Program-made: the position numbers and the translations under genes | Part shown: positions 42,561-51,464 of the stretch, one piece after another | How the letters are laid out: each line of letters begins with the position of its first letter | Position numbering within the stretch: position 1 is the first letter of the stretch | NCBI GenBank assembly: GCA_945862065.1 | Contig: CAMAWT010000008.1 | Coordinates: 66,292-130,291 of the forward strand | Source of the DNA: Flavobacterium psychrophilum | GTDB lineage: Bacteria > Bacteroidota > Bacteroidia > Flavobacteriales > Flavobacteriaceae | Length of the DNA stretch: 64,000 bases | Direction: 5' to 3' | The notes under the pieces: generated by a model | Seen by the model: only the letters and a program-made list of their open reading frames with translations | Told to the model about the DNA's origin: nothing | Database searches by the model: none

Positions 42561-44252
42561 TTATTTACCTAAATACTGAACTACTTTTGTTTCTGGGATA
42601 ACTTTCATTAAACCTTGTTTGGCAATACCTTTACTTGCAGCATCCCATTTTTTGCCGCTCATTCCTGTTTTTTCTTTCAGTTCGCCAATGGTGATTCCTT
42701 CATTTGCTTTCAAAAGTTCGATGATTGCTTTTTCATCTTCAGATAATTCAATTTGTTTTTTCTCTGGTCGCATTTGTGGAAAAAACAATACTTCTTGAAT
42801 TGATGCATTGTTTGTTAAAAACATCATCAATCGGTCCATTCCAATTCCTAATCCAGATGTTGGCGGCATTCCATATTCTAAAGCTCTCAAGAAATCTTCG
42901 TCGATAACTCCATTGGCTTCATCGTCACCTTTTTCGGCCAGACGCATTTGGTCTTCAAAACGTTCTCTTTGGTCAATTGGGTCGTTCAATTCAGAATAGG
43001 CATTGGCAATTTCTTTTCCGCAAACCATCAATTCAAATCGTTCGGTTAATTCAGGATTATCTCTGTGTTGCTTGCAAAGAGGCGACATTTCTTTCGGATA
43101 ATCAGTTATAAAGGTAGGCTGAATAAAGTTTCCTTCACATTTGGCACCAAAAATTTCATCAATCAATTTTCCTTTACCCATTGTTTCGTTAACATCAATT
43201 CCCATGCCTTTGGCAGCAGTAAATAATTCCGCTTCCGTTTTACCCGAAATATCAAAACCAGTAAATTGTTTGATAGCATCTGTCATGGTAACACGTGCAT
43301 AAGGTGCTTTAAAATTAACTTGATGCGTACCAAAAGTTGCTTCGGTGGTTCCGTTAACTTCTTGCGCACAGTATTCAAGTAAGTTTTCCGTAAATTCCAT
43401 CATCCAGTTATAGTCTTTGTAGGCTACATATATCTCCATTGCTGTAAACTCTGGGTTGTGCGTTCTGTCCATTCCTTCGTTACGGAAGTTTTTTGAAAAT
43501 TCATAAACCCCATCAAAGCCACCCACGATTAATCTTTTCAGATACAATTCGTTGGCAATTCTCATATATAAAGGTATATCAAGACTGTTGTGGTGCGTTA
43601 TAAATGGGCGAGCAGCAGCTCCACCTGGAATAGATTGCAACACAGGAGTTTCCACTTCCATGTATCCAGCGGCGTTAAAAAAATTACGCATGGCTGTAAA
43701 TAATTTGGTTCTTTTTACAAAAACTTCTTTCACTAGTGGGTTCACCACTAAGTCAACATAACGCATTCGGTAACGTAATTCGGCATCGCTAAAAGCATCA
43801 TGAATTTTCCCTTCGGCATCTTCTTTTGGTAACGGCAATGGTCGCAATGTTTTGCTCAGTAATGAAAGTTTTTCCACTTTTACTGTTTTTTCACCCACTT
43901 GTGTAATAAAAAGTTCGCCTTCAATACCAATAAAATCTCCTAAATCGATGAGTTTTTTAAATACTTCATTATAAAGTGTTTTGTCATCAGTAGGACATAT
44001 TTCGTCACGGTTTACATATATTTGAACTCTACCTTCGCTGTCTTGTAATTCTGCAAAAGATGCTTTTCCTTGGATACGGGTGCTCATAATTCGTCCGGCA
44101 AGGATTACTTTTTTGCCTTCTTCAAATTGTTCCTTGACTTGTTTAGACGTTGTGTTTACAGGAAATAAATTCGCAGGATAAGGATTGATTCCCAATTCGC
44201 GTAAAGCAGTTAGCTTTTCTCTTCTAATGATTTCTTGTTCCGAAAGTTGCAT
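42561..44252 (-). CDS. lysS: Lysyl-tRNA synthetase (class II) with C-terminal extension
   Basis: 563 residues against 505 for E. coli LysS. N-terminal OB fold (RIMSTRIQGKASFAEL), class II motif 2 (FRNEGMDRTHNPEFT) and motif 3 (GMPPTSGLGIGMDRLMM) are all present, so aminoacylation of tRNA-Lys is expected. The extra 55-60 residues after MRPEKK form a small helical domain (AIIELLKANEGITIGELKEK, winged-helix-like), a Bacteroidetes feature whose role is unknown. A TATATTTG box lies 19 bases upstream. Confidence 0.96.
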   Translation of the reverse strand: MQLSEQEIIRREKLTALRELGINPYPANLFPVNTTSKQVKEQFEEGKKVILAGRIMSTRIQGKASFAELQDSEGRVQIYVNRDEICPTDDKTLYNEVFKKLIDLGDFIGIEGELFITQVGEKTVKVEKLSLLSKTLRPLPLPKEDAEGKIHDAFSDAELRYRMRYVDLVVNPLVKEVFVKRTKLFTAMRNFFNAAGYMEVETPVLQSIPGGAAARPFITHHNSLDIPLYMRIANELYLKRLIVGGFDGVYEFSKNFRNEGMDRTHNPEFTAMEIYVAYKDYNWMMEFTENLLEYCAQEVNGTTEATFGTHQVNFKAPYARVTMTDAIKQFTGFDISGKTEAELFTAAKGMGIDVNETMGKGKLIDEIFGAKCEGNFIQPTFITDYPKEMSPLCKQHRDNPELTERFELMVCGKEIANAYSELNDPIDQRERFEDQMRLAEKGDDEANGVIDEDFLRALEYGMPPTSGLGIGMDRLMMFLTNNASIQEVLFFPQMRPEKKQIELSEDEKAIIELLKANEGITIGELKEKTGMSGKKWDAASKGIAKQGLMKVIPETKVVQYLGK

Positions 44253-44271
44253 AATTTTGTATTTAAGCTTG

Positions 44272-44279
44272 CAAATATA
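44272..44279 (-). promoter_or_regulatory. Candidate -7 box for lysS
   Basis: TATATTTG on the minus strand, predicting a leader of about 14 bases. Confidence 0.5.
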
Positions 44280-44429
44280 AGGATATTTTGATAATGTGTA
44301 AAGGTAGGTGTTAGTTATTAGGCATTAGCCAAATGGCAAAAGTGATTAGTAATGAAGTTAGGGTAAAATTCATAATTCATAATCCGCATGTAATTATGAC
44401 CAAATCGCTTAGGCATTTTCCCGACCTTA

Positions 44430-44547
44430 TTCCCGCTTTTCGTTACAATCTTTTTGTTTTTGAAAAAAAACAAAAAGGATTTCCACTTCAATCGGGGGTA
44501 AGTCTCCAACTTTTGGGCATTCTCCAAGCTTTTGGGCTATTTAGCTT
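44430..44547 (+). repeat. Intergenic hairpin element, copy C
   Basis: Left arm TTCCCGCTTTTCGTTACAATC, short stem CTTTTTGTTTTTG / AAAACAAAAAG, right arm GGATTTCCACTTCAATCGGG, and a tail (CCAACTTTTGGGC, then CCAAGCTTTTGGGC) like copies A and B. Confidence 0.82.
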
Positions 44548-44660
44548 CAAAGTTTTTGAGTTTTAGTTTAAGAGTTTAAGAGTTTCAAAGTTACAAAGTT
44601 CTAAAGTTACAAAGTTACAAAGTTTTTGAGTTTTTAGTTTTTGAGTTACAAAGTTTTTAA
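44548..44660 (+). repeat. CAAAGTTTTTGAG / CAAAGTTAC short-period repeats
   Basis: About ten imperfect units of AAGTTTTTGAG, AAGAGTTT and CAAAGTTA, downstream of copy C as they are downstream of copy A. Confidence 0.75.
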
Positions 44661-44779
44661 TTTTCAGATGCCAATTCCTAATTACGAATCACTTTTGCCT
44701 AATGCCTATTGCCTATTCACTAATTAACAATCACTTTTACCTAATGCCTATTGCCTTTTCAAACTAAATAAAATTCACG

Positions 44780-44787
44780 TAACTTTG
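44780..44787 (+). promoter_or_regulatory. Candidate -7 box for lipB
   Basis: TAACTTTG; a TTG at 44751-44753 is 26 bases upstream, slightly beyond the usual range. Transcription would start near 44794. Confidence 0.5.
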
Positions 44788-44796
44788 CAATTCGAA

Positions 44797-44814
44797 ATGA
44801 ACACCAATGAATAA
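44797..44814 (+). other. Five-codon upstream ORF overlapping the lipB start
   Basis: ATGAACACCAATGAATAA encodes MNTNE and its stop lies 5 bases after the lipB ATG (44807), in another frame. A leader of only about 13 bases holds it, so it may be accidental; a translated uORF would affect lipB initiation. Confidence 0.25.
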
Positions 44815-45508
44815 AATCATCCACTATCAAGATTTAGGAAACAAAGATTACAAAGAAACTTGGGCATATCAAGAAGAATTGTTCAAGCAAATTGTTGATC
44901 AAAAAATTCAGAATAGAAGTCTTGAAACACCTGTAGAAACGTCAAATTATTTTTTATATGTTTCGCATCCGCATGTTTATACCTTAGGTAAAAGTGGTGA
45001 TTTGAGTAATTTATTGCTTTCCGAAAAACAATTGGAGGCAAAAGGAGCTACATTTTACAAAATCAATCGAGGTGGCGACATAACGTATCACGGACCCGGA
45101 CAAATTGTGGGATATCCTATTTTAGATTTAGAGAATTTTTTTACAGATATTCATAAATATTTACGTTTTTTGGAAGAAGCGATTATTTTGACTTTAGCAG
45201 AATACAATATAATAGGTACGCGTAGTGATGGTGAAACCGGTGTTTGGCTTGATGCGGGAACGCCGTTTGCAAGAAAAATTTGTGCTATGGGCGTTCGTGC
45301 CTCGAGATGGGTCACGATGCATGGTTTTGCATTGAACGTAAATGTCGATTTAGGATATTTTGATAATATAATTCCGTGTGGCATTCGTGGAAAGGCAGTA
45401 ACCTCTATGAATGTTGAGTTGGGAGTAAATAATGTTGATGAAGACGAAGTAAAGGATAAAATTTTGAAACATTTTGCGATTTTGTTTGAAGCAGTGATTT
45501 TGAGATAG
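44807..45508 (+). CDS. lipB: Lipoyl(octanoyl)transferase
   Basis: 233 residues. It moves octanoyl groups from acyl carrier protein to lipoyl domains. GGDITYHGPGQIVGYPI, the Lys of KICAMGVRASRWVTMHGFAL and the Cys of IIPCGIRGKAVTSM are all in place, so it should be active. The leader is short and includes a potential 5-codon ORF. It converges on rnhB across a hexanucleotide repeat array. Confidence 0.95.
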   Translation: MNKIIHYQDLGNKDYKETWAYQEELFKQIVDQKIQNRSLETPVETSNYFLYVSHPHVYTLGKSGDLSNLLLSEKQLEAKGATFYKINRGGDITYHGPGQIVGYPILDLENFFTDIHKYLRFLEEAIILTLAEYNIIGTRSDGETGVWLDAGTPFARKICAMGVRASRWVTMHGFALNVNVDLGYFDNIIPCGIRGKAVTSMNVELGVNNVDEDEVKDKILKHFAILFEAVILR

Positions 45509-45871
45509 TTTTCAGTCGCAGTCACAGTTTTCAGTCAAAGTCACAGTTTTTAGTCGCAGTCGCAGTCGCAGTTTGCAGTCACAGTTTTCAGTCACAGTCA
45601 CAGTTTTTAGTCGCAGTCACAGTCATCTTATCAGTTTTTAGTAACAGTTTTTTTAGTTTAAGTAGCAGTTTTCATAAGCGATTTTGTATTACACTGCCAA
45701 CTGCGACAGCCAACTGCGACCGAAAAATGCAACTGCAAACTGCAACTGCAAACTGCAACTTCAAACTGCGACTGCAAACTGCGACTGCAAACTGCGACTG
45801 CAAACTGTGACTGCAAACTGTGACTGCAAACTGCGACTGAAAACTGCGACTGAAAACTGCGACTGAAAACT
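45509..45871. repeat. Hexanucleotide inverted-repeat array between lipB and rnhB
   Basis: The left half (about 45510-45655) is built of CAGTCG, CAGTCA and CAGTTT units; the right half (about 45690-45866) is the same kind of unit on the other strand, as AACTGCGACTGC and AAACTGTGACTG. The halves are complementary and could pair into a long hairpin. No stop codon interrupts one frame on each strand here, but the ORFs are repeats of Cys/Asn/Thr/Lys words and are not genes. Confidence 0.85.
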
Positions 45872-46531
45872 TTAAAACTCCAACTCCAACTGTTCAGCCA
45901 ATAATCTAAAACTAGTTCGGTGGTATTTCGTAATTCCATATTTTTTGATGGCTTCTCTATGTTCTTTAGTAGGATAACCTTTGTTTTTTTTCCAATTATA
46001 CATTGGGAATTCCTCATGAATTTTATTCATGTATGCATCTCGATAGGTTTTTGCTAGTACAGATGCTGCAGCGATATTTAGGTATTTTGAATCTCCTTTA
46101 ATAATACTTGTAAACGGAATGTTATGAAAAGTATTCAAATTGGTTGGAGCAAATCTTTTTATTGACAGACTTTTTTCGTCATGATTTTTTTGTAGCGAAC
46201 TGTTTCCGTCTACAATTATATAGAGTGGCTTCGGGTTTAATTTCAAAATACTAGCTTGCATTGCTTTTACAGAGGCGTATAAAATATTTGTTTCGTCAAT
46301 AAAAGTTGCATCCAAATGAGTTACGGCAAAACAAATTGCTTTTTCTTCAATAATAGGTTTTAGTTTTTCTCTTGTTTTTTCAGAAAGTTGTTTGGAATCA
46401 TTTAAAAGTAACAATTCAAAATGTTGCGGCATAATAACAGCTGCTGCAGTAACAGGACCTGCAAGACAACCTCTGCCGGCTTCGTCAGTTCCAGATTCTA
46501 AATCAAAATCAGAATATTGTAATGGTAGCAT
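45872..46531 (-). CDS. rnhB: Ribonuclease HII
   Basis: 219 residues from ATG at 46531 (MLPLQYS); 46537 is also an ATG and the TTG at 46573 lies upstream of the promoter box, so it is unlikely. It removes ribonucleotides from RNA-DNA hybrids. [15 protein letters not shown] holds the first Asp/Glu of the active site; [12 protein letters not shown] and VDGN provide the next. A TATTTTTG box on the minus strand (46550-46557) fits the chosen start. Confidence 0.95.
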   Translation of the reverse strand: MLPLQYSDFDLESGTDEAGRGCLAGPVTAAAVIMPQHFELLLLNDSKQLSEKTREKLKPIIEEKAICFAVTHLDATFIDETNILYASVKAMQASILKLNPKPLYIIVDGNSSLQKNHDEKSLSIKRFAPTNLNTFHNIPFTSIIKGDSKYLNIAAASVLAKTYRDAYMNKIHEEFPMYNWKKNKGYPTKEHREAIKKYGITKYHRTSFRLLAEQLELEF

Positions 46532-46549
46532 CTTCATTTTTATAAAACA

Positions 46550-46557
46550 CAAAAATA
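46550..46557 (-). promoter_or_regulatory. Candidate -7 box for rnhB
   Basis: TATTTTTG on the minus strand, about 13-19 bases before the two candidate ATGs. Confidence 0.5.
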
Positions 46558-46731
46558 GTAAGATATGACTCAAATTATATAAAAAAGCTGTTTTTTTAAT
46601 AACTTAAATTTTGTTGCCATTTCTTGAAAAATTATCTTTATTTTAGCAGTTAACCATTTTATTAAGCAAAATAATTTCAATTTAATTCAAATTTTAACAC
46701 TTGTTGATTTTTTATTTTAATTTTTTTTTAT

Positions 46732-46739
46732 TTAGTTTG
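46732..46739 (+). promoter_or_regulatory. Possible -7 box for the first SusC gene
   Basis: TTAGTTTG, one mismatch from TAnnTTTG, with TTG at 46704-46706 upstream. Leader about 20 bases. Confidence 0.3.
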
Positions 46740-46764
46740 CATTATTAACTCAATCAAATTAACT

Positions 46765-49700
46765 ATGAAATTAAAGTTTAAATGGCTTTTTTCGCTATTA
46801 TTAGCGTTAACAATGCAGTTTTCTTTTTCTCAAGAGAAAACAATTACGGGAGTTGTGTCTGACAATGTTGGACCAATACCAGGGGCAAATGTGGTAGTGA
46901 AAGGTACCAAAAATGGAGTTCAAACCGATTTAGACGGAAAGTATTCAATCAAAGCAAAGGCAGGTGATGTTTTAGTCGCTTCTTTTGTTGGGATGGAAGA
47001 CACATCAGTTAAGGTTGGAGCTTCTAATGTAATCAATGTAAAATTACAAACAGGAGTTAATTTGAAAGAAGTTGTAGTTCAAACCAATTTTGGTTACTAC
47101 TCTAAAGATTCAAGAAAATTATCTTCTTCTGTATCAACAATCTCAGCAGAAGAAATTGCTCGTCAAACACCAACTATTACAGTTGCAAATGCCTTACAAG
47201 GACAAGCAGCAGGGGTGCAAGTTACCAATGCAAACGGTCGTCCAGGAGCAGGAGCATTTGTTTCTGTGCGTGGAGCGGTAAGTATTACTGGTGGTGATGC
47301 TTCAGCGATTTATGTTGTTGACGGAGCGTTTGTATCTGCTGGTGAAATTTCATCGTTAAACAATGGTGATATTGAATCTGTGTCTGTTTTAAAAGACGGA
47401 GCATCTGCAGCTATTTACGGTGTTCGTGGAGCAAACGGAGTAGTAGTAATAACTACAAAACGTGGAAAAAACGCGAAGGCTAAATTCCAAATTAGTAGTT
47501 CTACAGGAACTAGCAGAAAAATCAAAGATCCGTTTCAAATGATGAACGCATCTCAAAAAATTGACTACGAAACTCAAATTGGTCAAGGTAACTCAATTGG
47601 TAGAACTCCAGAAGTTTTAGCACAATGGAGAGCATTAGATCATAATTGGCAAGATGATTTGTTACAAGACGGTAACATTCAAAACACTACTTTTTCTTAC
47701 CAAGGTGGAGATACTAAATTTACTAATTTCTTATCTGTAGGTTACACTGAAGATACCGGAATTATTAAAAACTTAAATGGTTTTAATAGAATTACAGCAA
47801 GATACAACAGCGAATACCAAGCAAACGATACATTCAAGTTTGGTTTCAATGTAGGTGGATCTTACGAAAAATCTAATTTATCAAGAGATAGAAATAATGC
47901 TCAAAACCCATTTAGAGCTATGTATGACTATAACGCATACCAGCCGTTATATGCTAGAGATGCTATAGGAAATGTAGTGCTTGACGCAACTGGAGCGCCA
48001 GTATTCAATACAGTATTAGAAGGTGGTTTCCCAATTGCAGAGGCAATTTTAAACAATACAGAGCAAACAAGAAACTTCAGAATTTACGGAAGACCTAACA
48101 TGCAAATGAAAATTGCTAAAGATTTGAAATTTACTTCTCAAATGAACTTGAATTATGAAAGATATCAAAGAGAGTCTTTTACTAAGCCATTTTCATTTTT
48201 GGACAATATTGTAGGAGATCCTACTGCTAGAGGTTCAAAAACAGACAATGGATCTGATAACCTAGAGTATCAATTTACAAACTCTTTGAATTATAAATAT
48301 TCAATCAAAGACAAGCACAATTTTGATGCATCTGTAATGTACGAATATTTCAAATCAAATTTCAGATCACATACTTTAACAAGAAAAGGTTATGTAAATG
48401 GAGATTTGCCAACTGCAGGTACTGCCGTTGTTGGGGTTCCTTCTACATCTAGATTTGAGAATGCAACAATAAGTATGTTCAGTAATATTGATTATGACTA
48501 TGACGGAAAATACTTAGTTTCGTTATATGGTCGTAGAGACGGATCATCACTTTTAGGAAAAAACAATAAATATGAGTTTGCAAAAGGTGCTTCGATCGGT
48601 TGGAATGTAACAAAGGAATCATTTTTAAGCAATGTAACTTGGTTAAACAATTTGAAAGTAAGAGCTTCTTATGGTGAATTAAATTCTACAGCAGGTGTTG
48701 GAAGTTATAGTGCACAAAATATTTTCGCAACTACACCTTATGCTGGAAATATTTCTACTGTAATTACAGGAAGTACAGTTGGTAATGATGATCTTAGATT
48801 TGAAAAAGCGCGTAAATTAGAGTTTGGTTTAGAGTCTTCAATGTTAAACAATTGGATTTCATTTTCAACTTCTTTGTTTAAAGATAAGCGAGTTGATTTT
48901 ATTTATGGAGATAGTACAACACAAGGACCTACATGGGGTACTCTTATTAACGCAGGAGATTGGACTTCAAACGGTATAGAATTGGAATTAAAAGCATTTG
49001 CTATCAAAAATGCAAATACAACCTTACAATTTTATGTTAATGCAGCTTCTTTTGATAGAGAAATTAATAAGTTGAACCGTCCAAATGATCCAAACAATCA
49101 ATTGTTGAGAGGTTTAACAGTTAACAAAGTTGGTTTTCAACCCGATGAGTTTTTCCTTGTTCCTTACGCAGGAGTTGATCCAGCAACAGGTTTAGCTACT
49201 TACAGAAAATTAGACGGAACGATTACATCTACTTTTTCTGAAAATGATAGAGTATTGACAGGTAAAACACCTTATGCTAAATATGAGGGTGGTTTTGGAT
49301 TCCAATTTACGCACAAAGGATTTGATGTGTCAACTGATTTTGTATTTAAACAAGGGAACTATACCTATAACTACATGTGGCAAAACATGATTGCAGACGG
49401 AAGTGCTCCAACAAGAAATCAGGCAGTTAATGCTTTTGATTATTGGACACCTACCAATACAACGGCTTCTTTGCCAAGACCAAGACAGTTTTCTGGTGTT
49501 AACTCAAATTTAACTTCAGATCGTTTCTTGGAAGATGCAAGTTACATCCGTTTGAGAAATTTAAATATTGGATATAATTTTACTAAAAAATTAATTCCAG
49601 CATTACCTATTGATCAATTGAGAGTTTATGTTCAAATGCAAAACCTATTAACATGGTCGAAATTTAATGGAGATCCAGAAGTAGGAACAGGAAGTGGTGA

Positions 49701-49794
49701 AAGCCAAACTTCATTATTAGTACCTGGACAATTTGCTTTATATTCTTATCCAACAGTTCAATCATTCCTTTTTGGAATATCAATTAATTTATAA
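46765..49794 (+). CDS. SusC/RagA TonB-dependent receptor, first
   Basis: 1009 residues with a signal peptide of about 22. A CarboxypepD-like domain (about 24-100, VVSDNVGPIPGANVVVKGT) precedes the TonB plug (QTPTITVANALQGQAAGVQV, VRGAVSITGGDASAIYVVDG) and a large beta barrel. SusC proteins are outer-membrane receptors for glycans, peptides or siderophores, pulling ligands held by their SusD partner. Its SusD gene begins 8 bases downstream. The N-terminal 50 residues match the second SusC (51465) closely while the barrels differ, so ligand specificity should differ too. Confidence 0.95.
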   Translation: MKLKFKWLFSLLLALTMQFSFSQEKTITGVVSDNVGPIPGANVVVKGTKNGVQTDLDGKYSIKAKAGDVLVASFVGMEDTSVKVGASNVINVKLQTGVNLKEVVVQTNFGYYSKDSRKLSSSVSTISAEEIARQTPTITVANALQGQAAGVQVTNANGRPGAGAFVSVRGAVSITGGDASAIYVVDGAFVSAGEISSLNNGDIESVSVLKDGASAAIYGVRGANGVVVITTKRGKNAKAKFQISSSTGTSRKIKDPFQMMNASQKIDYETQIGQGNSIGRTPEVLAQWRALDHNWQDDLLQDGNIQNTTFSYQGGDTKFTNFLSVGYTEDTGIIKNLNGFNRITARYNSEYQANDTFKFGFNVGGSYEKSNLSRDRNNAQNPFRAMYDYNAYQPLYARDAIGNVVLDATGAPVFNTVLEGGFPIAEAILNNTEQTRNFRIYGRPNMQMKIAKDLKFTSQMNLNYERYQRESFTKPFSFLDNIVGDPTARGSKTDNGSDNLEYQFTNSLNYKYSIKDKHNFDASVMYEYFKSNFRSHTLTRKGYVNGDLPTAGTAVVGVPSTSRFENATISMFSNIDYDYDGKYLVSLYGRRDGSSLLGKNNKYEFAKGASIGWNVTKESFLSNVTWLNNLKVRASYGELNSTAGVGSYSAQNIFATTPYAGNISTVITGSTVGNDDLRFEKARKLEFGLESSMLNNWISFSTSLFKDKRVDFIYGDSTTQGPTWGTLINAGDWTSNGIELELKAFAIKNANTTLQFYVNAASFDREINKLNRPNDPNNQLLRGLTVNKVGFQPDEFFLVPYAGVDPATGLATYRKLDGTITSTFSENDRVLTGKTPYAKYEGGFGFQFTHKGFDVSTDFVFKQGNYTYNYMWQNMIADGSAPTRNQAVNAFDYWTPTNTTASLPRPRQFSGVNSNLTSDRFLEDASYIRLRNLNIGYNFTKKLIPALPIDQLRVYVQMQNLLTWSKFNGDPEVGTGSGESQTSLLVPGQFALYSYPTVQSFLFGISINL

Positions 49795-49802
49795 TCATAA
49801 TT

Positions 49803-51236
49803 ATGAAAAAAATCATTTATTTAATTGCATTTTCTCTTGCATTTGTATCTTGTACAAATGAAGATATTACTTTCACTCCTTACAACTCTGTAAGTGAGTC
49901 AATAGTGTTACGTAATCAAGGAGACCTTGAGAACATGCTTAACGGAGCCTACTCTTACATGATTAAAAACGGAGGGGCTGGCGGTTACGGGTCAGAATTT
50001 ATAATAGATTCTGAAGTAATTACAGACAACATAATTTTAAAGCAAGACGGTAGACAATCAAACGCTTCAGGATTCAGACTTTTGTCGGTTCCAAGTAGTT
50101 CACATTTTGATTATTTTGTTTCTGCTTATAGACCTGCAGAGTTTGCAACTCGTATTATTGACAATATTAATGTAGCTCCTGCTAGTGCAGCTAGAGATAA
50201 TATCGAAGGGCAAGCTCGTTTCCTTAGAGCGCTTAATATGTTTGATATGGCTAGAATTTATTCTAAAATCCCTACCCAATCAGCAGATGCAAATGCTTCT
50301 TTAGGGATGTATTATTTGGACACTGTAGATCCATTTGGTAAACCATCTAGACCAACAGTTGCTGATACTTACACTAAAATCATTAACGATTTATTAATTG
50401 CTAAAGATAAAATAGGAACTACAAATACATTAGCTTCAGGAAAAGCTTCTAAAGCGGCAGTATTTGCTTTGTTGTCAAGAGTTTACTTGTATATGGGAGA
50501 TTACCAAAAAGTTATTGATTATGGTACACTAGCTGTTGCTGGCAACACTGTGTGTTCAATAGCAACCTTTCCAGCTTTATGGCAAGATGTAAATTCAAAT
50601 GGAGTTTTATTTAAACTTAGAATTGATCAAGTAGACGGGGTAACTCCTGGAGTTATATTCAATCAAACAATCAGTGGTCAAATTCGTTCAGAGTATGTAC
50701 TACAAAAAAGTGTTTATGATTTGTTTACTGCTAGTGATGTTAGAAAAACAGCTTATTTTAGACAAGGTGTGTATGCAGGTTCCAACTACAATCACGTAAT
50801 CAAATATTTAACTAGACCAACAGGAAACCCTGCAATATTAGATATTAAAGTTATACGTTTGGAAGAGGTTTACCTAAATATGGCTGAAGCTCAGTACAGA
50901 TTGAATGGTGGTGGATTGGCGCACTTAAATGCAGTAAGATCTCAACGTTATGCTTCATTTACTTCACCAGGAGAAACAGGTCAAGCATTGCTTGATGCCA
51001 TTCTTCTTGAAAGAAGATTGGAATTGTTTTGTGAAATGGATCGTTTCTTTACTTTAAAAAGATTAGGTCTTTCAATGACAAGAAATGCAGTAGAGGGTGA
51101 TAAGGCTGATGGAACGGGACAAAAAGTAGAAGCTTCTTCTTTAAGCATTCCTGCTGGAAATTTCAAATGGCAATTACCAATACCACAGTCACAAATTGAT
51201 ATAAATTCAAATTTACAACAAAACCCAGGTTATTAA
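49803..51236 (+). CDS. SusD/RagB nutrient-binding lipoprotein, first
   Basis: 477 residues, lipoprotein signal ending VSC (about Cys17), then the SusD helical scaffold with TPR-like elements and the characteristic EVYLNMAEAQYRLNGGGLAHLNAVRSQR segment. It would sit on the outside of the outer membrane and hand ligand to the SusC encoded 8 bases before it. A strong terminator follows. Confidence 0.94.
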   Translation: MKKIIYLIAFSLAFVSCTNEDITFTPYNSVSESIVLRNQGDLENMLNGAYSYMIKNGGAGGYGSEFIIDSEVITDNIILKQDGRQSNASGFRLLSVPSSSHFDYFVSAYRPAEFATRIIDNINVAPASAARDNIEGQARFLRALNMFDMARIYSKIPTQSADANASLGMYYLDTVDPFGKPSRPTVADTYTKIINDLLIAKDKIGTTNTLASGKASKAAVFALLSRVYLYMGDYQKVIDYGTLAVAGNTVCSIATFPALWQDVNSNGVLFKLRIDQVDGVTPGVIFNQTISGQIRSEYVLQKSVYDLFTASDVRKTAYFRQGVYAGSNYNHVIKYLTRPTGNPAILDIKVIRLEEVYLNMAEAQYRLNGGGLAHLNAVRSQRYASFTSPGETGQALLDAILLERRLELFCEMDRFFTLKRLGLSMTRNAVEGDKADGTGQKVEASSLSIPAGNFKWQLPIPQSQIDINSNLQQNPGY

Positions 51237-51262
51237 TAATTCCTGAAGTTTTTATAATAATT

Positions 51263-51289
51263 AGAGCCCGATTGTATCGGGCTCTTTTT
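51263..51289 (+). terminator. Terminator after the first SusCD pair
   Basis: AGAGCCCGAT / ATCGGGCTCT, a perfect 10-bp stem with a TGT loop and T5. Confidence 0.95.
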
Positions 51290-51464
51290 ATTTATATTCG
51301 TTTAGAAATCAAATTATTAAATAATAGTTACTGTAATAATGCTACATATAATTTCTTCATAATTTAAAATTTAACATTCGTTAATTGCATTATTTCATGT
51401 TAATATTTGGTTAATTAAGAAATTATTAAGAAGTTTGCGGAATAACTAACTCAAAAAAATTAAT

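Larger units (their letters stand above)
44315..44760. repeat. Composite repeat between lysS and lipB bounded by inverted words
   Basis: A 440-base block with TTAGGCATTAGCC / GGCAAAAGTGATTAG at the left (44318-44350) and inverted relatives AATCACTTTTGCCTAATGCC at the right (44686-44707, repeated to 44758). Inside: hairpin copy C and CAAAGTTTTTGAG-type repeats. No ORF. Its layout recalls a MITE with terminal inverted repeats, but no target-site duplication was identified. Confidence 0.6.

Noticed and set aside
44315..44760. Insertion sequence
   Set aside because: No transposase ORF and no target-site duplication could be identified; kept only as a repeat block.
45509..45871. CRISPR array
   Set aside because: Repeats are 6 bases long, with no spacers of even length and no cas genes in the window.
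45684..46017. ORFs on both strands across the hexanucleotide array
   Set aside because: They are translations of a simple repeat (Asn, Cys, Thr, Lys words) without start context, and one runs into rnhB from the wrong strand.
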